Part shown: in pieces, positions 1 to 10,300 of the stretch
Position numbering within the stretch: the first letter of the stretch is position 1
Layout of the letters: every line of letters starts with the position of its first letter
Assembly: GCF_046630445.1 (NCBI RefSeq)
Contig: NC_092337.1
Coordinates: 189,143,501-189,207,500, forward strand
DNA length: 64,000 bases
Origin: Rutidosis leptorrhynchoides
Lineage: Eukaryota; Streptophyta; Magnoliopsida; Asterales; Asteraceae
Direction of reading: 5' to 3'
Position numbers and translations under genes: made by a program
The notes under the pieces: model-generated
Told to the model about the DNA's origin: nothing
Databases searched by the model: none
The model's input: only the letters and a program-made list of their open reading frames with translations

Positions 1-1
1 C

Positions 2-570
2 ACTTCGAATGGACCAGACTCTTCGTTCTGGTCCCTCTTGGGGGATAGTGAATTCACGGTTAATGCTACAAGATATCATATTGACTCGTGTTTGTTGCCC
101 AACTCAAATCAAGCAATATATGGTGTCGCACCCTACCTAGAAATATGAACATATTTATGTGGCGAATGGTTTATAACCGGTTACCAACGAGATTAAATCT
201 ATCGTCTAAAGGTTTGGAGTCGGAAAGAATAGATTGTGTTTTATGCGATCGAAGTATCGAATCGCTGGATCACATTCTTTTCGGTTGTTTGTATTCTAGA
301 GACCTTTGGCATAATATAGGAATTTGGGTCCAGGTTCTTCTCCCATTGGTTGATTTTTGGAGTGAATGGATATCTTGGCATCGAGGTTGGCAGGTTAATA
401 CAACGACAAAGAATAAGGTATTTGTGATTGCGGTTAGTATACTTTGGCACATTTGAAAGTCTGGAAACTTGGCCGTATTTAATACCGTGCGTAATTTTTC
501 TTTTAATTGGATGCGGAATAGAGGTAGATATAATGTTTCTTGGACCGATTGGACAAAAAATCCATTATAA
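2..570 (+). pseudogene. LINE ORF2 3' remnant (reverse-transcriptase zinc-binding region)
   Basis: This is the C-terminal end of a plant L1-type LINE polyprotein, cut by the window edge. Reading starts in frame 2, with FTVNATRYHIDS at about 53-90. It shifts to frame 1 near 113-122, where a TA appears to have been added (TRYHIDS...NQAI, then IWCRTLPRNMNIFMWR). The frame then carries the zf-RVT signature NIFMWR...RLPTR followed by C-VLC and HILFGC. A TGA at 454-456 sits where related proteins usually have Trp (LWHI-stop-KSGNLAVFN). The reading frame continues open to TAA at 568-570. The frameshift and the nonsense codon make it a dead copy. It is distinct from the LINE at 7.3-26.4 kb. The family identity is secure; the upstream extent is unseen. 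Confidence 0.8.
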
Positions 571-1367
571 TCATTTTGTTTTGTTGTTTGTTGGTTTCGC
601 TAGTCAGGGCCAGTCCCGAGAATTTAAGGGCTTAGAACGAGGTGAAAAAAGTCCCTTAGGACCTAACGAATAATATAAGCAAATTAAAAAAAGACTCTTT
701 CGGCCTTGGTAGAATGCTAGTAGATTTTTTTCTGAGGTCTTTGATTATTGTTTTTGGGCCTATTGTGTTTTGACTTTTGCTACTTCAGTTGTGTTTTCCT
801 AGTTCTCCTGCTTCTCAAATCTTCGATTACTTCTGTGTATATAATAATTGGTCACCCTGAAAATCCAGGGCCGGTCTATCACTTTGTTCCCGCCGGGCCC
901 CCCATGTCCCTAGTTAGGAGCCTTTAGCTTTTTGCTATTAATAAAATTGCCATAAAAAAAACACGCTCATGTACCATAAACATCCCAATTAGGACCCATT
1001 ATGTGCTAGCAACCAAGTTCAAGAACTACTACTAGCAGTTAAAAGCAACATTTGATCGATGGTGCACCTGTGATTAAACCTATATCAGTATAAAATATGA
1101 ACACATACCAACATTAAAAAGCTGCTTGTTCAAAAAATGAAATACGTATAAGCACATTGCAAATTTGCATATGTTAGTAGTAAAAGGGATTAAAATAACT
1201 CAAATTATCACAATCATAAAGTAATAAATCTTGGGATAACTTAGTATTACTTCACTGTAGTACAACACTTATCGATTTTCCGATACTAGAGCTAATCCAA
1301 AACAATACTGCATAACTAATGAGATTTATTATAATTTATAAGTATGAAGAATATTGTAGTTAATGTC
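571..1367. other. Intergenic spacer, no gene seen
   Basis: AT-rich non-coding DNA between the LINE remnant and the first host gene. Two short GC-richer motifs beginning CAGGGCC (about 606 and 867) are of the kind often found at eroded plant transposon ends. They are in direct, not inverted, orientation, and I could not define an element. The right part would be the 3' UTR and terminator region of the minus-strand gene ending at 1368. Confidence 0.5.
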
Positions 1368-1955
1368 TCATTTGGCTGATCCCTTAAGTACATCAGTAGG
1401 AGATAATGGAGGAGCATCAAGCTGATAAAGATTTAGAGCAGGACCAACGAACCGAAACAATATCCAAGCTCCAATTATAATATAAATTGAAGCATAAGCA
1501 AATTTGTTTATCCAAAACAAAAGACCTTTTTCACCAACATATAATTCCAATGCTTTTTCTGTAACAGTCATTGAGTCCCAATCTTTTTTTACTATTTCTT
1601 TCTTGGCCATCATCATGTTGTCATCAAATTCTTTACCTTTTTTTGTTCGTGTTTTTCGACTGGCTCCTCTTTTGAATTTAATCTGAACTGATGCGTCTTT
1701 ATTATTACTATCTGATGATGGTGGTAATGAGTTGCCATCATTGGTGGTGATGGTTGTGTTATTGTTATTGTCGTTGCTGCTGGTTCTGGTGAGGAGGAGT
1801 GTGGGTGGTTGGTGGTGTTTATGGTGAGGGAAAGTTGTGATGGATTTGGTGAATGGAAGGATTGAGTTCATATTTTGGGATAGATGGGTCGATTTTGTTA
1901 TCCTGTTTTTGTGTGGGAATGATGTGCTGTGATCTTTTGAGATGTTATTGGACAT
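1368..1955 (-). CDS. Probable plastid-targeted single-span membrane protein, uncharacterised
   Basis: An uninterrupted 195-codon minus-strand ORF with ATG at 1955-1953 and TGA at 1370-1368. The first ~60 residues are rich in Ser, Thr, His and Pro and poor in acidic residues, as in chloroplast transit peptides. An internal Met at residue 29 (codon 1871-1869) begins a more typical transit peptide and may be the true start. Residues ~60-95 are Asn/Ser-rich. A basic stretch (KFKRGASRKTRTKKGK) follows, then a conserved-looking C-terminal domain: WDSMTVTEKALELYVGEKG, a hydrophobic span at about 148-172 (INKFAYASIYIIIGAWILF), and a Pro-rich tail (LDAPPLSPTDVLKGS). I recall similar short C-terminal domains in other plant proteins of unknown function but cannot name a family with confidence. 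Plastid, probably thylakoid, location is inferred. No intron is evident. Confidence 0.7.
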   Translation of the reverse strand: MSNNISKDHSTSFPHKNRITKSTHLSQNMNSILPFTKSITTFPHHKHHQPPTLLLTRTSSNDNNNNTTITTNDGNSLPPSSDSNNKDASVQIKFKRGASRKTRTKKGKEFDDNMMMAKKEIVKKDWDSMTVTEKALELYVGEKGLLFWINKFAYASIYIIIGAWILFRFVGPALNLYQLDAPPLSPTDVLKGSAK

Positions 1956-2150
1956 ACTTTTACAAAAATGGTCCTCTGATTATTTCTCTAAATGAAAGTT
2001 TGACCCTTGTGAGTATTATTGACAATTACTCCGTATTAGTCAAAATACAACCAATAATCAAAAACTTGTGTATCGGATATCGGTTTTAAGAGCACTACTG
2101 TATGCAAGTACAAGGGTGTTAAATGATTGGTTAAACAGAATAAACCAACA

Positions 2151-2151
<1 letters not shown>

Positions 2152-2214
<63 letters not shown>
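2152..2214 (+). repeat. (AAT)n microsatellite
   Basis: About 21 uninterrupted AAT units, roughly 200 bp upstream of the minus-strand gene start at 1955. Probably length-polymorphic. Confidence 0.95.
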
Positions 2215-3008
2215 CTTTACTATATATTAAAGTAAGTGTTAATAGAACAATAAATCTAATCTAGATTTAATATGGACCATTGAATTTAATAATTACATTG
2301 CTTACTTCCTTAATCTCACCATTCATATCAAATTATAAAACTTATAGAGCAATAATCATTCCTTGATTATTTTTTTGTTCCATAATTACCCTTAGAAGGG
2401 AAATCACGAATGTGGATAATATTAGATTTAGTAAAACTGGCTAATTCTACAATGGATTTATCGAATACTAATATATCTATCTAATAAATTTAACATTAAC
2501 ATATTAACATGATAAATAATAATTGACTATATCTAAGACTAAGGACTATACATCTACCACGCATATTATTATTAGTACTAGTGAAATGACCCGTAAAATC
2601 ACGAATTTATTTAGACGAAACAGTTTAATGATATGTTTTAGGTATTAAGTGAACGTAAATGCTAATGTCATTTAGTTTAATAACTCTTGAAACCACAAAT
2701 TCTGACTAAGAAACTAATCCTTGTTTTTACAAACATATTGATATACTTAACTTGATCAGAATAAATGAATCACATTTATTCTCCCACGACCTTCTTTCAA
2801 TTTTTATCACAATTACTATTTTCTTTATCATAAAAGTCTGCATTACAACATTTTATTGAGACATGTATTTCGTATAACTATGTAATGTAATTAACATATT
2901 TGAATTTGAATTATAATAATAATAAAGTTTGCTCTAAAATTGATTATTAATAATAACAAATGCCTCTTTAATTTTTCAAAAAATAAAATAAAATACAATT
3001 ATTATATG
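2215..3008. other. AT-rich spacer with possible eroded Helitron-like termini
   Basis: No coding signal. The block just after the microsatellite begins TCTTTACTATATATTAAAG, a start typical of plant Helitron 5' ends. ACTAGT followed by GACCCGTAAAATCACG at 2577-2600 would read, on the minus strand, as a CTAGT-type Helitron 3' end. Neither can be paired confidently with a partner, so no element boundaries are claimed. Confidence 0.25.
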
Positions 3009-3272
3009 AAGGTTGTACAATATGCTTCAAAATTTGTACATGTTTTCATGGGGTGTTTTGTAAAAGATTGTACAATTTGTTTTAAAGTTTGTACATATGA
3101 TCATGAGAATGTTTTATCATAAGATGGTACAAAATGCTTCAAATATTTTACATATAATCATAGAGGTGTTTTACCATAAGGTTGTACACAATGTTTCAAA
3201 TATTGTACAAATGGTCATGGGATGTTTTATAATAAGGTCGTACATAATGCTTCATATATTATACAGTGAATA
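3009..3272 (+). repeat. Diverged tandem repeat, period about 57 bp, 4-5 units
   Basis: Units begin at 3009, 3064, 3121, 3178 and 3234 (spacings 55, 57, 57 and 56). Each starts AAGRT(T/G)GTACA and continues with ATGCTTCAAA, TTGTACAT, TCATG and GTTTT. The last unit is partial. Short ORFs here are produced by the repeat and are not genes. Confidence 0.85.
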
Positions 3273-3541
3273 TGTTAATATTTTTATTAAATATAATTAA
3301 TTATTTTAATGACATCATATCATGAGATGCTTAAAAAAATTTCTTTATATTTAAATATTTTTTAACTAGAATAATTCTTATCAATGACATTATCATTTTA
3401 AAGATTTATATAATACTATAGATATATATTATTATTAATTATTATTACATTATTATGATTAATATTAATATTATTAATTTTAATTTTGTTATTTAATATA
3501 TTTAAATTAATAATTAACATCCCCGATGAAAAAAACTTTAT

Positions 3542-3648
3542 ATGTACTCGTATACTAAAATTTAATTACACATTATTAAGTGTTTGAACAATCTGCATAC
3601 ATGCCTCTTAACATGTACTCGTATACTAAAATTTAATTACACATTATT
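3542..3648 (+). repeat. Short direct repeat (36 bp, twice)
   Basis: A 36-base sequence starting ATGTACTCGTATACTAAAA occurs at 3542-3577 and again at 3613-3648, identical by eye, 71 bp apart. It lies immediately upstream of the solo LTR that starts at 3690. Confidence 0.85.
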
Positions 3649-3689
3649 GTTTAGTTTACTTCTAATTTTGAAGAGTTTGCATGTATATA

Positions 3690-4847
3690 TGATGCGGGTG
3701 TGCTGGGCAATGTAACCAGCAACACAGCCAGCTCGAGCTCAAAAGATGTTACACCCGAATCAGGCCAAGCAATGGTCGTGTTGCCATCTATTTCGTATCA
3801 TCTAAGTGTTTTTGGAGCTGGTTCAAGAAGCTCAGGGGTGACCCTACTTCAGTCCTTAAACTGAAGTAGTTATGTTTTCATGAATAAAGTTTTTGATAGT
3901 TGAAGGCAAGCCAGCAACGAAGAAGAACCAGCTAGCCGGACCAGCAAATGAGTTTAGTTCAGCCAGTAAAGCTTTAATTCACTCAGCCGGGTAACCAGCA
4001 AATCGAACCAGCAAAGTTATGCTTAGGCGAACCAGCTAGTTCAACCAGCTAAAGAATTTTAGTTCAATCAGCACACGACACTCTAGTACAACCAGCACGC
4101 GATGCTATTTTCTGTCTGAATGGCCAACTTGCTGATACAACTCAAAGTTTACTTATGCTTTTCAATAAACCGGTCAGGTCATGTGCTTAACACGTGTGTG
4201 GCTGTTCTAGAAGAATGTTAGCTGTCCAAGGAAGACTCCCATTTATCATTGGATGCTTTTATCATGGGAAGGAGCACTAACAAATGGCAGGCTTTTTGCA
4301 GATTGTGTCCTTTATTCTTATTGGCTAATTTGTAATTGTTTGTCCTTTTTTGTCTCCATTTCCTTTTTATGTTTTTGTCTTATTTAGAAAATAGCTGTTA
4401 AGCTTCTACTATAAATAGAGAGCTCTTGTAATTATAAAATTTGGTTGATGATTGAATGAAAAGTTTGATAGAGCTTATCTATTTACAAAATCTCTGTGTC
4501 TTTACGAATCTTTGATTCCGGTGGCTAAGAGTGGTTTCTTTATCAGTGTTTGTGGTGTTACTTTATCAAACATTGTGGTGAAATCCAAATCTTCATATCT
4601 GATATTATAGTTGTGGTGAAATCTTTATCAGCTGCAGTTGAAGATTTGGAGTGTTTCTAGATCTCTAAGTGTGGTGGTATCTTTATCAATTTGGGGTTTA
4701 GATTCTTCTATCCTTTGTGTTCTTATTTCAGAGTTTTATACTCTGTTTTAGGGCTGTTACTGTTACAAATTGGATCTTTGTGTTCAGATCTGTTGGGTGA
4801 AGAAAGCTTGTTCTAAATTGCATTTTTAAAGTCATAATCACGCATCA
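3690..4847 (+). mobile_element. Solo LTR (1,158 bp) of an LTR retrotransposon
   Basis: The boundaries are sharp. The sequence begins TGATGCG and ends CGCATCA, a perfect 7-bp terminal inverted repeat with canonical TG...CA ends. It is flanked by identical 5-bp target-site duplications ATATA at 3685-3689 and 4848-4852. There is no internal domain, so it is a solo LTR left by LTR-LTR recombination. A TATA box (TATAAATAG, 4410-4418) places U3 at 3690 to about 4440 and gives plus orientation. U3 carries a cluster of AACCAGC motifs (see findings). Copia versus gypsy cannot be decided from the LTR alone. Confidence 0.88.
4410..4418 (+). promoter_or_regulatory. TATA box of the solo LTR
   Basis: TATAAATAG inside an otherwise promoter-like LTR, about 720 bp from its start. 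It would place the U3/R boundary near 4440-4450. Inferred from position and consensus only. Confidence 0.55.
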
Positions 4848-4852
4848 ATATA

Positions 4853-6129
4853 TTTATCCCTTTTTTTGATCTGTTTGTCTTTTAGTTAGATTGCACATAT
4901 TTTTTTTTTTTAAATAATTCGCAAGTTATTAGTATATGAGGGTTATGGGTATAGGTGAAGAAATAAAGCTGTTAACGGTACAAGGACTCCGATGGATAAA
5001 GAAAAAATTATTGTAGACGGGTTTTTGATATAAGAGATTTGTGTTCCGCGGGTGCTATTCATATACACAGTTAATAAAAACTTATATTTGAGTTATATAA
5101 TTTACGCACTTAATATAAATCACGATTATCAAAGCTATTATAAAATACTACATATAATTGTGAACGTGTCTTTGATATAAAAAAAACTTATGTTTTTCTT
5201 ATACCTCGCGAGTTTGTCTACGGGTTGTGGAGTATGCGGGTCCTGGCTCAGGACAAGGGCAAAAGATTTAACCCGTTAAATAGTTCATGACTCACAGGTA
5301 AAGAAAAATTATGGTGAGGGGGACACATGCGTGTCAATCGTCATTGTGCAATCACTAACACATTTAATAGTTAATAACAACACTTAACTTTATTCTTATA
5401 TATTTGATTTAATGCACAATTATCAAAGTTGCCGTAAAAGCGCCTCACGAAATCACGAATTATAACCTAGTACTAATTATATCGATCTTGATATGTCAAA
5501 TTGAAAAATTACACACAAATCTAATCTTCTATTTTAGATTCGTGAATTCAAAATAACCCGATATGATAATTAAAATGCTTCATGTTGGTATTTTGGCATT
5601 TCAGTAATCTCAATAATCTAAATTCATTATGCAATATTCGAGTAAATCAAAATCCAACTAAATATATAAGGACGGTATACGTTGGATTAAACATGTTTTC
5701 AAATGGGTCTTGGATATATGAGACGGAACCAATATTCGAATAAACCATACCATATAACTTTCTTAACCCGAAATTCCGATTATCCATGTTTTCAAATGGG
5801 CCTTGGATAGATGATACGATTGAAAATGAAGAACGAGATGGGTTGAATTGGTTATTTGAATTTTGAAGTTTGATCCGTCGTTGGATCATCTGTATATAAT
5901 ATTATTTCATTTAATAAAATAATTATTGATTGTAGAATATAAAAGTTAAAAATAGAAAATAATCAAAATCAAAATTAAAATAATGATCAACAATAGAACA
6001 ATGTAATTAAAAAATGGCGATAGATTCAAGGAGTTAATGTCACCCAAATTTCTGCTGGAAAATATGTATGTTTTCATATACTTTACAATAAAAGGTCATT
6101 TACGAATTAGCAACTACTAAACTCCTATT
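4853..6129. other. AT-rich intergenic region with a short direct repeat
   Basis: No convincing gene. A ~30-bp direct repeat (CATGTTTTCAAATGGG...CTTGGATA) occurs at 5692-5721 and 5785-5814. It creates an 80-codon minus-strand ORF (5647-5889) that I do not accept as a gene. Near 5448-5471 the text CACGAAATCACGAATTATAA followed by CCTAGT resembles a degraded Helitron 3' end. The right end is the 3' flank of the NHL-type gene. Confidence 0.45.
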
Positions 6130-6921
6130 TTACCACAGCTTTACGCTATAATCACAATTTTTAGACATAATCTTTGACTTTTGTGTTAACCGGTCAACAA
6201 TCATATCACAACTAACAGAAACCGTTATCTCCCACTTCTTCACAGCACCTATCTTAACTTTAACCGGCGCTTTCACATTCAACTTTAACGGCACATTCTG
6301 TCCTTTCTCTTGCTTTACCAAACGCGCGTGTACATCACGCGACAAAACAATATCTGACCCTTTCAACGCCGTTTGAATCACCGTCACATTATTCGCTTTC
6401 TGTTCAAACGCTGGTAATACTCCGTTACATAAATGAACATCGTCGTAATAAACATTAACGGAACTTCCTTTTCCCGCATAAAACAACGTTATCTTATCGT
6501 TAGGGTTTTCGAATCGAATTCCGACGGTTAACTGCGGCGATACCGGCGATGATGACGTCAAATTAACACCGCTAACAGAAATATTATCGACCGAGTACTT
6601 TACCTTCTCCGGCCAGTAAACGAAGTAAACAACGGCAGCGGCAATAGCCAACAGAATTAACAGAATCAACGATGCGGAGATTGTGTAACAGAGGCAGCGA
6701 CAGCACAAACTCCGGCGAGGTTTTCGATTAGCAAGTTTTTGTATCTTCCGTTCGTTTTCTGGTGGAGGAATGCGGTAGATCTGATCTTTAGGAATCTGGA
6801 TAACATACGTGGCTTCCGGTAGTAGCGGCTTTACATCGGAGGTCGGTGGCGGTGGTTTGACTGCGTCAGGAGGCGGTTGAGTGCGATCGGAATCATTATG
6901 TGGATGATCAGCTGCTGTCAT
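6130..6921 (-). CDS. NDR1/HIN1-like (NHL) LEA_2 membrane protein, NHL13-like
   Basis: A complete 263-residue single-exon ORF on the minus strand, ATG at 6921-6919. The first ~57 residues are Pro-rich and cytosolic, with the motif PKDQIYRIPPPEN typical of the plant NHL13-like subgroup. A basic/Cys cluster (RKPRRSLCCRCLC) precedes one membrane span at about 80-102. The LEA_2 domain follows (about 120-230), including VSGVNLTSSSP, RFENPNDKI and an LPAF segment. N-glycosylation sequons occur at N113, N120 and N178, fitting an extracellular face. NHL proteins sit in the plasma membrane and take part in defence and hypersensitive-response signalling. Membership is clear from domain order; the exact orthologue is inferred. 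No defects were seen. Confidence 0.88.
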   Translation of the reverse strand: MTAADHPHNDSDRTQPPPDAVKPPPPTSDVKPLLPEATYVIQIPKDQIYRIPPPENERKIQKLANRKPRRSLCCRCLCYTISASLILLILLAIAAAVVYFVYWPEKVKYSVDNISVSGVNLTSSSPVSPQLTVGIRFENPNDKITLFYAGKGSSVNVYYDDVHLCNGVLPAFEQKANNVTVIQTALKGSDIVLSRDVHARLVKQEKGQNVPLKLNVKAPVKVKIGAVKKWEITVSVSCDMIVDRLTQKSKIMSKNCDYSVKLW

Positions 6922-7269
6922 TGTGTTATGGTTGTTGATTTTGTAAAAATTGAAATTGAATTGAATGATGATATTAGGTTAAAGGTTCGGAAGTTTGTAT
7001 ATTATAGGTTATGAGAGTTAGTGGTGGGAAGGCATGATTTAGGGTTTTGGATTACAGTGAAAAATTAGCTGGTTTTTTAAATTTAGAAGAGATACGGAGT
7101 ACGTGTGCTTGCGTGGCATGTGGCAAACGACTTACGCGTTTGAATTTTTCTTTTTGTTTTGTTTGAATTGTTTATTTCACCATTTCAACACTATATATTT
7201 ATATAATAGATTTATGAGGTCGTGCGTTGCACGGGGACTTATCCGCAAACATTATCGAATCTTTTAATT
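6922..7269 (-). promoter_or_regulatory. Upstream region of the NHL-like gene
   Basis: Probable promoter and 5' UTR of the minus-strand NHL-like gene. On the minus strand TATAATATAC lies at about 6997-7006, some 80 bp upstream of the ATG, a plausible TATA box. Farther out is a perfect hairpin, CGTGC-GTT-GCACG at 7221-7233, next to ATATAATAGATTTATGAGG. On the minus strand this reads TCTATTATATAAATATATAG, like a Helitron 5' end. Promoter function is inferred. Confidence 0.4.
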
Positions 7270-7325
7270 TATATGAATTGCAGATGTAATGTATAGAGAG
7301 AGAGAGGGAAAGAGTTAGAGAGAGA

Positions 7326-10300
7326 GTGAGGGCAGCAGCTTATGGCAGAACTTGGGACACGGCAGCGGCGTATGGAGGCGACAAGGGTTACGGCGATAGG
7401 CATTCTTTTTCTAGGGTTAAAGGAAAACAATCGACATCGTTTTTTTTCTTCAACTATCCGGCAGATTGGGAAGTTACAGACCTGTGGAGATTTTTCAAAA
7501 AACATGGAACTGTTTCAGATATCTACATGGCGAGGAAGACGTTAGCGAAGGGACAAAAGTTCGGTTTTGTTAGATATGAAGGGATTTGGGACCCTGAATC
7601 TTTTGCTATGGAGTTACGCAAGATTCGAATAGGAGATTACTATCTCAGATTCTACATTGCCCGAAACCAAGAAAATAACAGATTTGGCAGAAGTGATATC
7701 TCAAAAGAACAACAATTTCACAACAGAAGTTATGCCGACACAAAAAGCTACAAGGTATGTCCAAACCATGAATCTCTCAAAGATGGCAGAAATTATAATG
7801 ATGTTGTAACAAATTCAGCAAGAAAACCATTCACCTTTCTAAACCCAAACTCTCATTATCACTCGAAACCACAACAACATACAGATGACTTTTTCCATAA
7901 CCATGAAACCCATTCCAACCACTACCCAAAACCTAACCAACATAAACAAAAACAACCTTCTTCTCCACGCCTCCACACAAAACCTACTACTACACACAAG
8001 AACACTACACATTCCAAAACAACTTCCCACTATAAACCTGAATCCTCCTCCAAACCTAAAACAAATCACCCCCTGAACCCCAAAACGTTAACCTGAACCC
8101 CCTAAATAAGCCAAGAGCCATCAATGTTGAAGAGGAAAATGGGTATGATGACCTTTTCAAAAAAACTCTATTTGGAGAGGTTGCAAACATTGACATCTTA
8201 GAACAAATTCATGTACTTTGTGAAGAGGAAGGTATCTCAAATTGCTCCATCAAATATATGGGTGGACTTGATGTCATGTTTATTTTTGACTCTGAGAGGA
8301 CAGTGGAGAATATCATTAAAGAAGATAACCACAACATCAAAAGATGGGTTCCAAATATCCGAAGATGGAATAAGAATCACCTCAATTCTGGTAGATTAAC
8401 TTGGATTAGTGTCTATGGTGTCCCTGTCTCTTGTTGGACAGAAAGCACATTCAAACGAATTGCAAGTTGGTGGGGTCCAGTATTCGACACTTGGAATTGC
8501 AGCATAAATGAACATAATCAAAACTTGGTGGTGGGAAAAGTGTTAGTCAAATTTCGTGGTCCAAATCCTATTCAAGAAACTCTAGAGGTCAAAATTAATA
8601 ACTCTTCTATCGCCTACATCAGGGGATCAGAAGAAGGAGGATCTGATCTATTTGTACTTGATACTGAATCGGACGAATTTGCAACCGATTGGGAAACTGA
8701 AGATTATTCGGAAAAGGAAGATATGTCTGATGATGAATCAGTCCCTGAAACTGAAATTCCGGTGAGAAAGGCCCCAACCATCATGGAAGATCAATCATCT
8801 AAATGCATGGGAACAAATGAAGATTTCTCTAATAATGAGCTCAACTCTCAAAAAAAGCAACTGGTGGTACAAGTTCAGAGGTGAATTCAGGCGGCTCAAA
8901 AATTCAAATGCAAAACAATAACCTAGAAGATGGGGTCCACAAACCAGGTAATCTTAATTGCAACCGTTCACTTTTCCCTAAATGTAACATGTCCTCTTCT
9001 AATACCACAAAACCAAAGTCAAATAAGACTTGCAGCCCAATACCTAAAGAAGGTAAGCCCAACCCAACTACCAACTATACTTCTTCAAATCCCAAACCAC
9101 CTAGCCCAATACCACAACCCAATTCGACTGGCACCAGCTCCCCAATAGCAATAAATTCCAAATCATCTTCTCCTCTATCTCAACCCAATATGGAAAACAT
9201 AAAAAACACCTGTCCAACAAATGTTTTCAATGCTTTTTATCCCCATGTTGAACCAAACCAATCTATAACATCTACCCCAACCCAAACGTACCCTCAAAAC
9301 AACCCAATCCCTAGCCCTGTCAGAATAACCAAACTCTTTGATCTGTCAAGAACTCCCCCACCTGCTAATCCCCCTACGTCCAAACCTAAATCTATTCCCC
9401 AATTCAACTGTCGTTCACAACCTAATCCCATCCCCAAACCGACTAAACATAACCTCTCAAAGTCGAAAAAAGGCATGAGTCAAAATCTGGAGAGTCATAA
9501 AATTCATAACACTCCACTCTGGACCTCATCAAAAATCATGCATTTCAAACAGCTGGCAAGAATGAATTCGAATGAAATGTCCCGTTCTTATTGATTAAAA
9601 ACGTTCCATATTAATTGATTTTGTTGCGAGGTTTTGACCTCTATATGAGACGTTTTTCAAAGACTGCATTCATTTTAAAACAAACCATAACCTTTATTTC
9701 ATCAATAAAGGTTTAAAAAGCTTTACGTAGATTATCAAATAATGATAATCTAAAATATCCCGTTTACACACGACCATTACATAATGGTTTACAATACAAA
9801 TATGTTACAACAAAATAAGTTTCTTGAATGTAGTTTTTACACAATATCATACAAGCATGGACTCCAAATCTCGTCCTTACTTAAGTATGCGACAGCGGAA
9901 GCTCTTAATAATCACCCGAGAATAAACATGCTTAAAACGTCAACAAAAATGTTGGTGAGTTATAGGTTTAACCTATATATATAAAATCATAATAATAGAC
10001 CACAAGGTTTCATATTTCAATACACATCCCATACATAGAGATAAAAATCATTCATATGGTGAACACCTGGTAACCGACATTAACAAGATGCATATATAAG
10101 AATATCCCCATCATTCCGGGACACCCTTCGGATATGATATAAATTTCGAAGTACTAAAGCATCCGGTACTTTGGATGGGGTTTGTTAGGCCCAATAGATC
10201 TATCTTTAGGATTCGCGTCAATTAGGGTGTCTGTTCCCTAATTCTTAGATTACCAGACTTAATAAAAAGAGGCATATTCGATTTCGATAATTCAACCATA

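Noticed and set aside
571-905. hAT or other DNA-transposon bounded by the two CAGGGCC motifs
   Set aside because: The motifs are in direct orientation and no target-site duplication was found.
5647-5889. 80-codon minus-strand ORF with a repeated SIQGPFENM-like motif
   Set aside because: The repeat in the protein is just the ~30-bp direct DNA repeat. No domain and AT-rich intergenic context.
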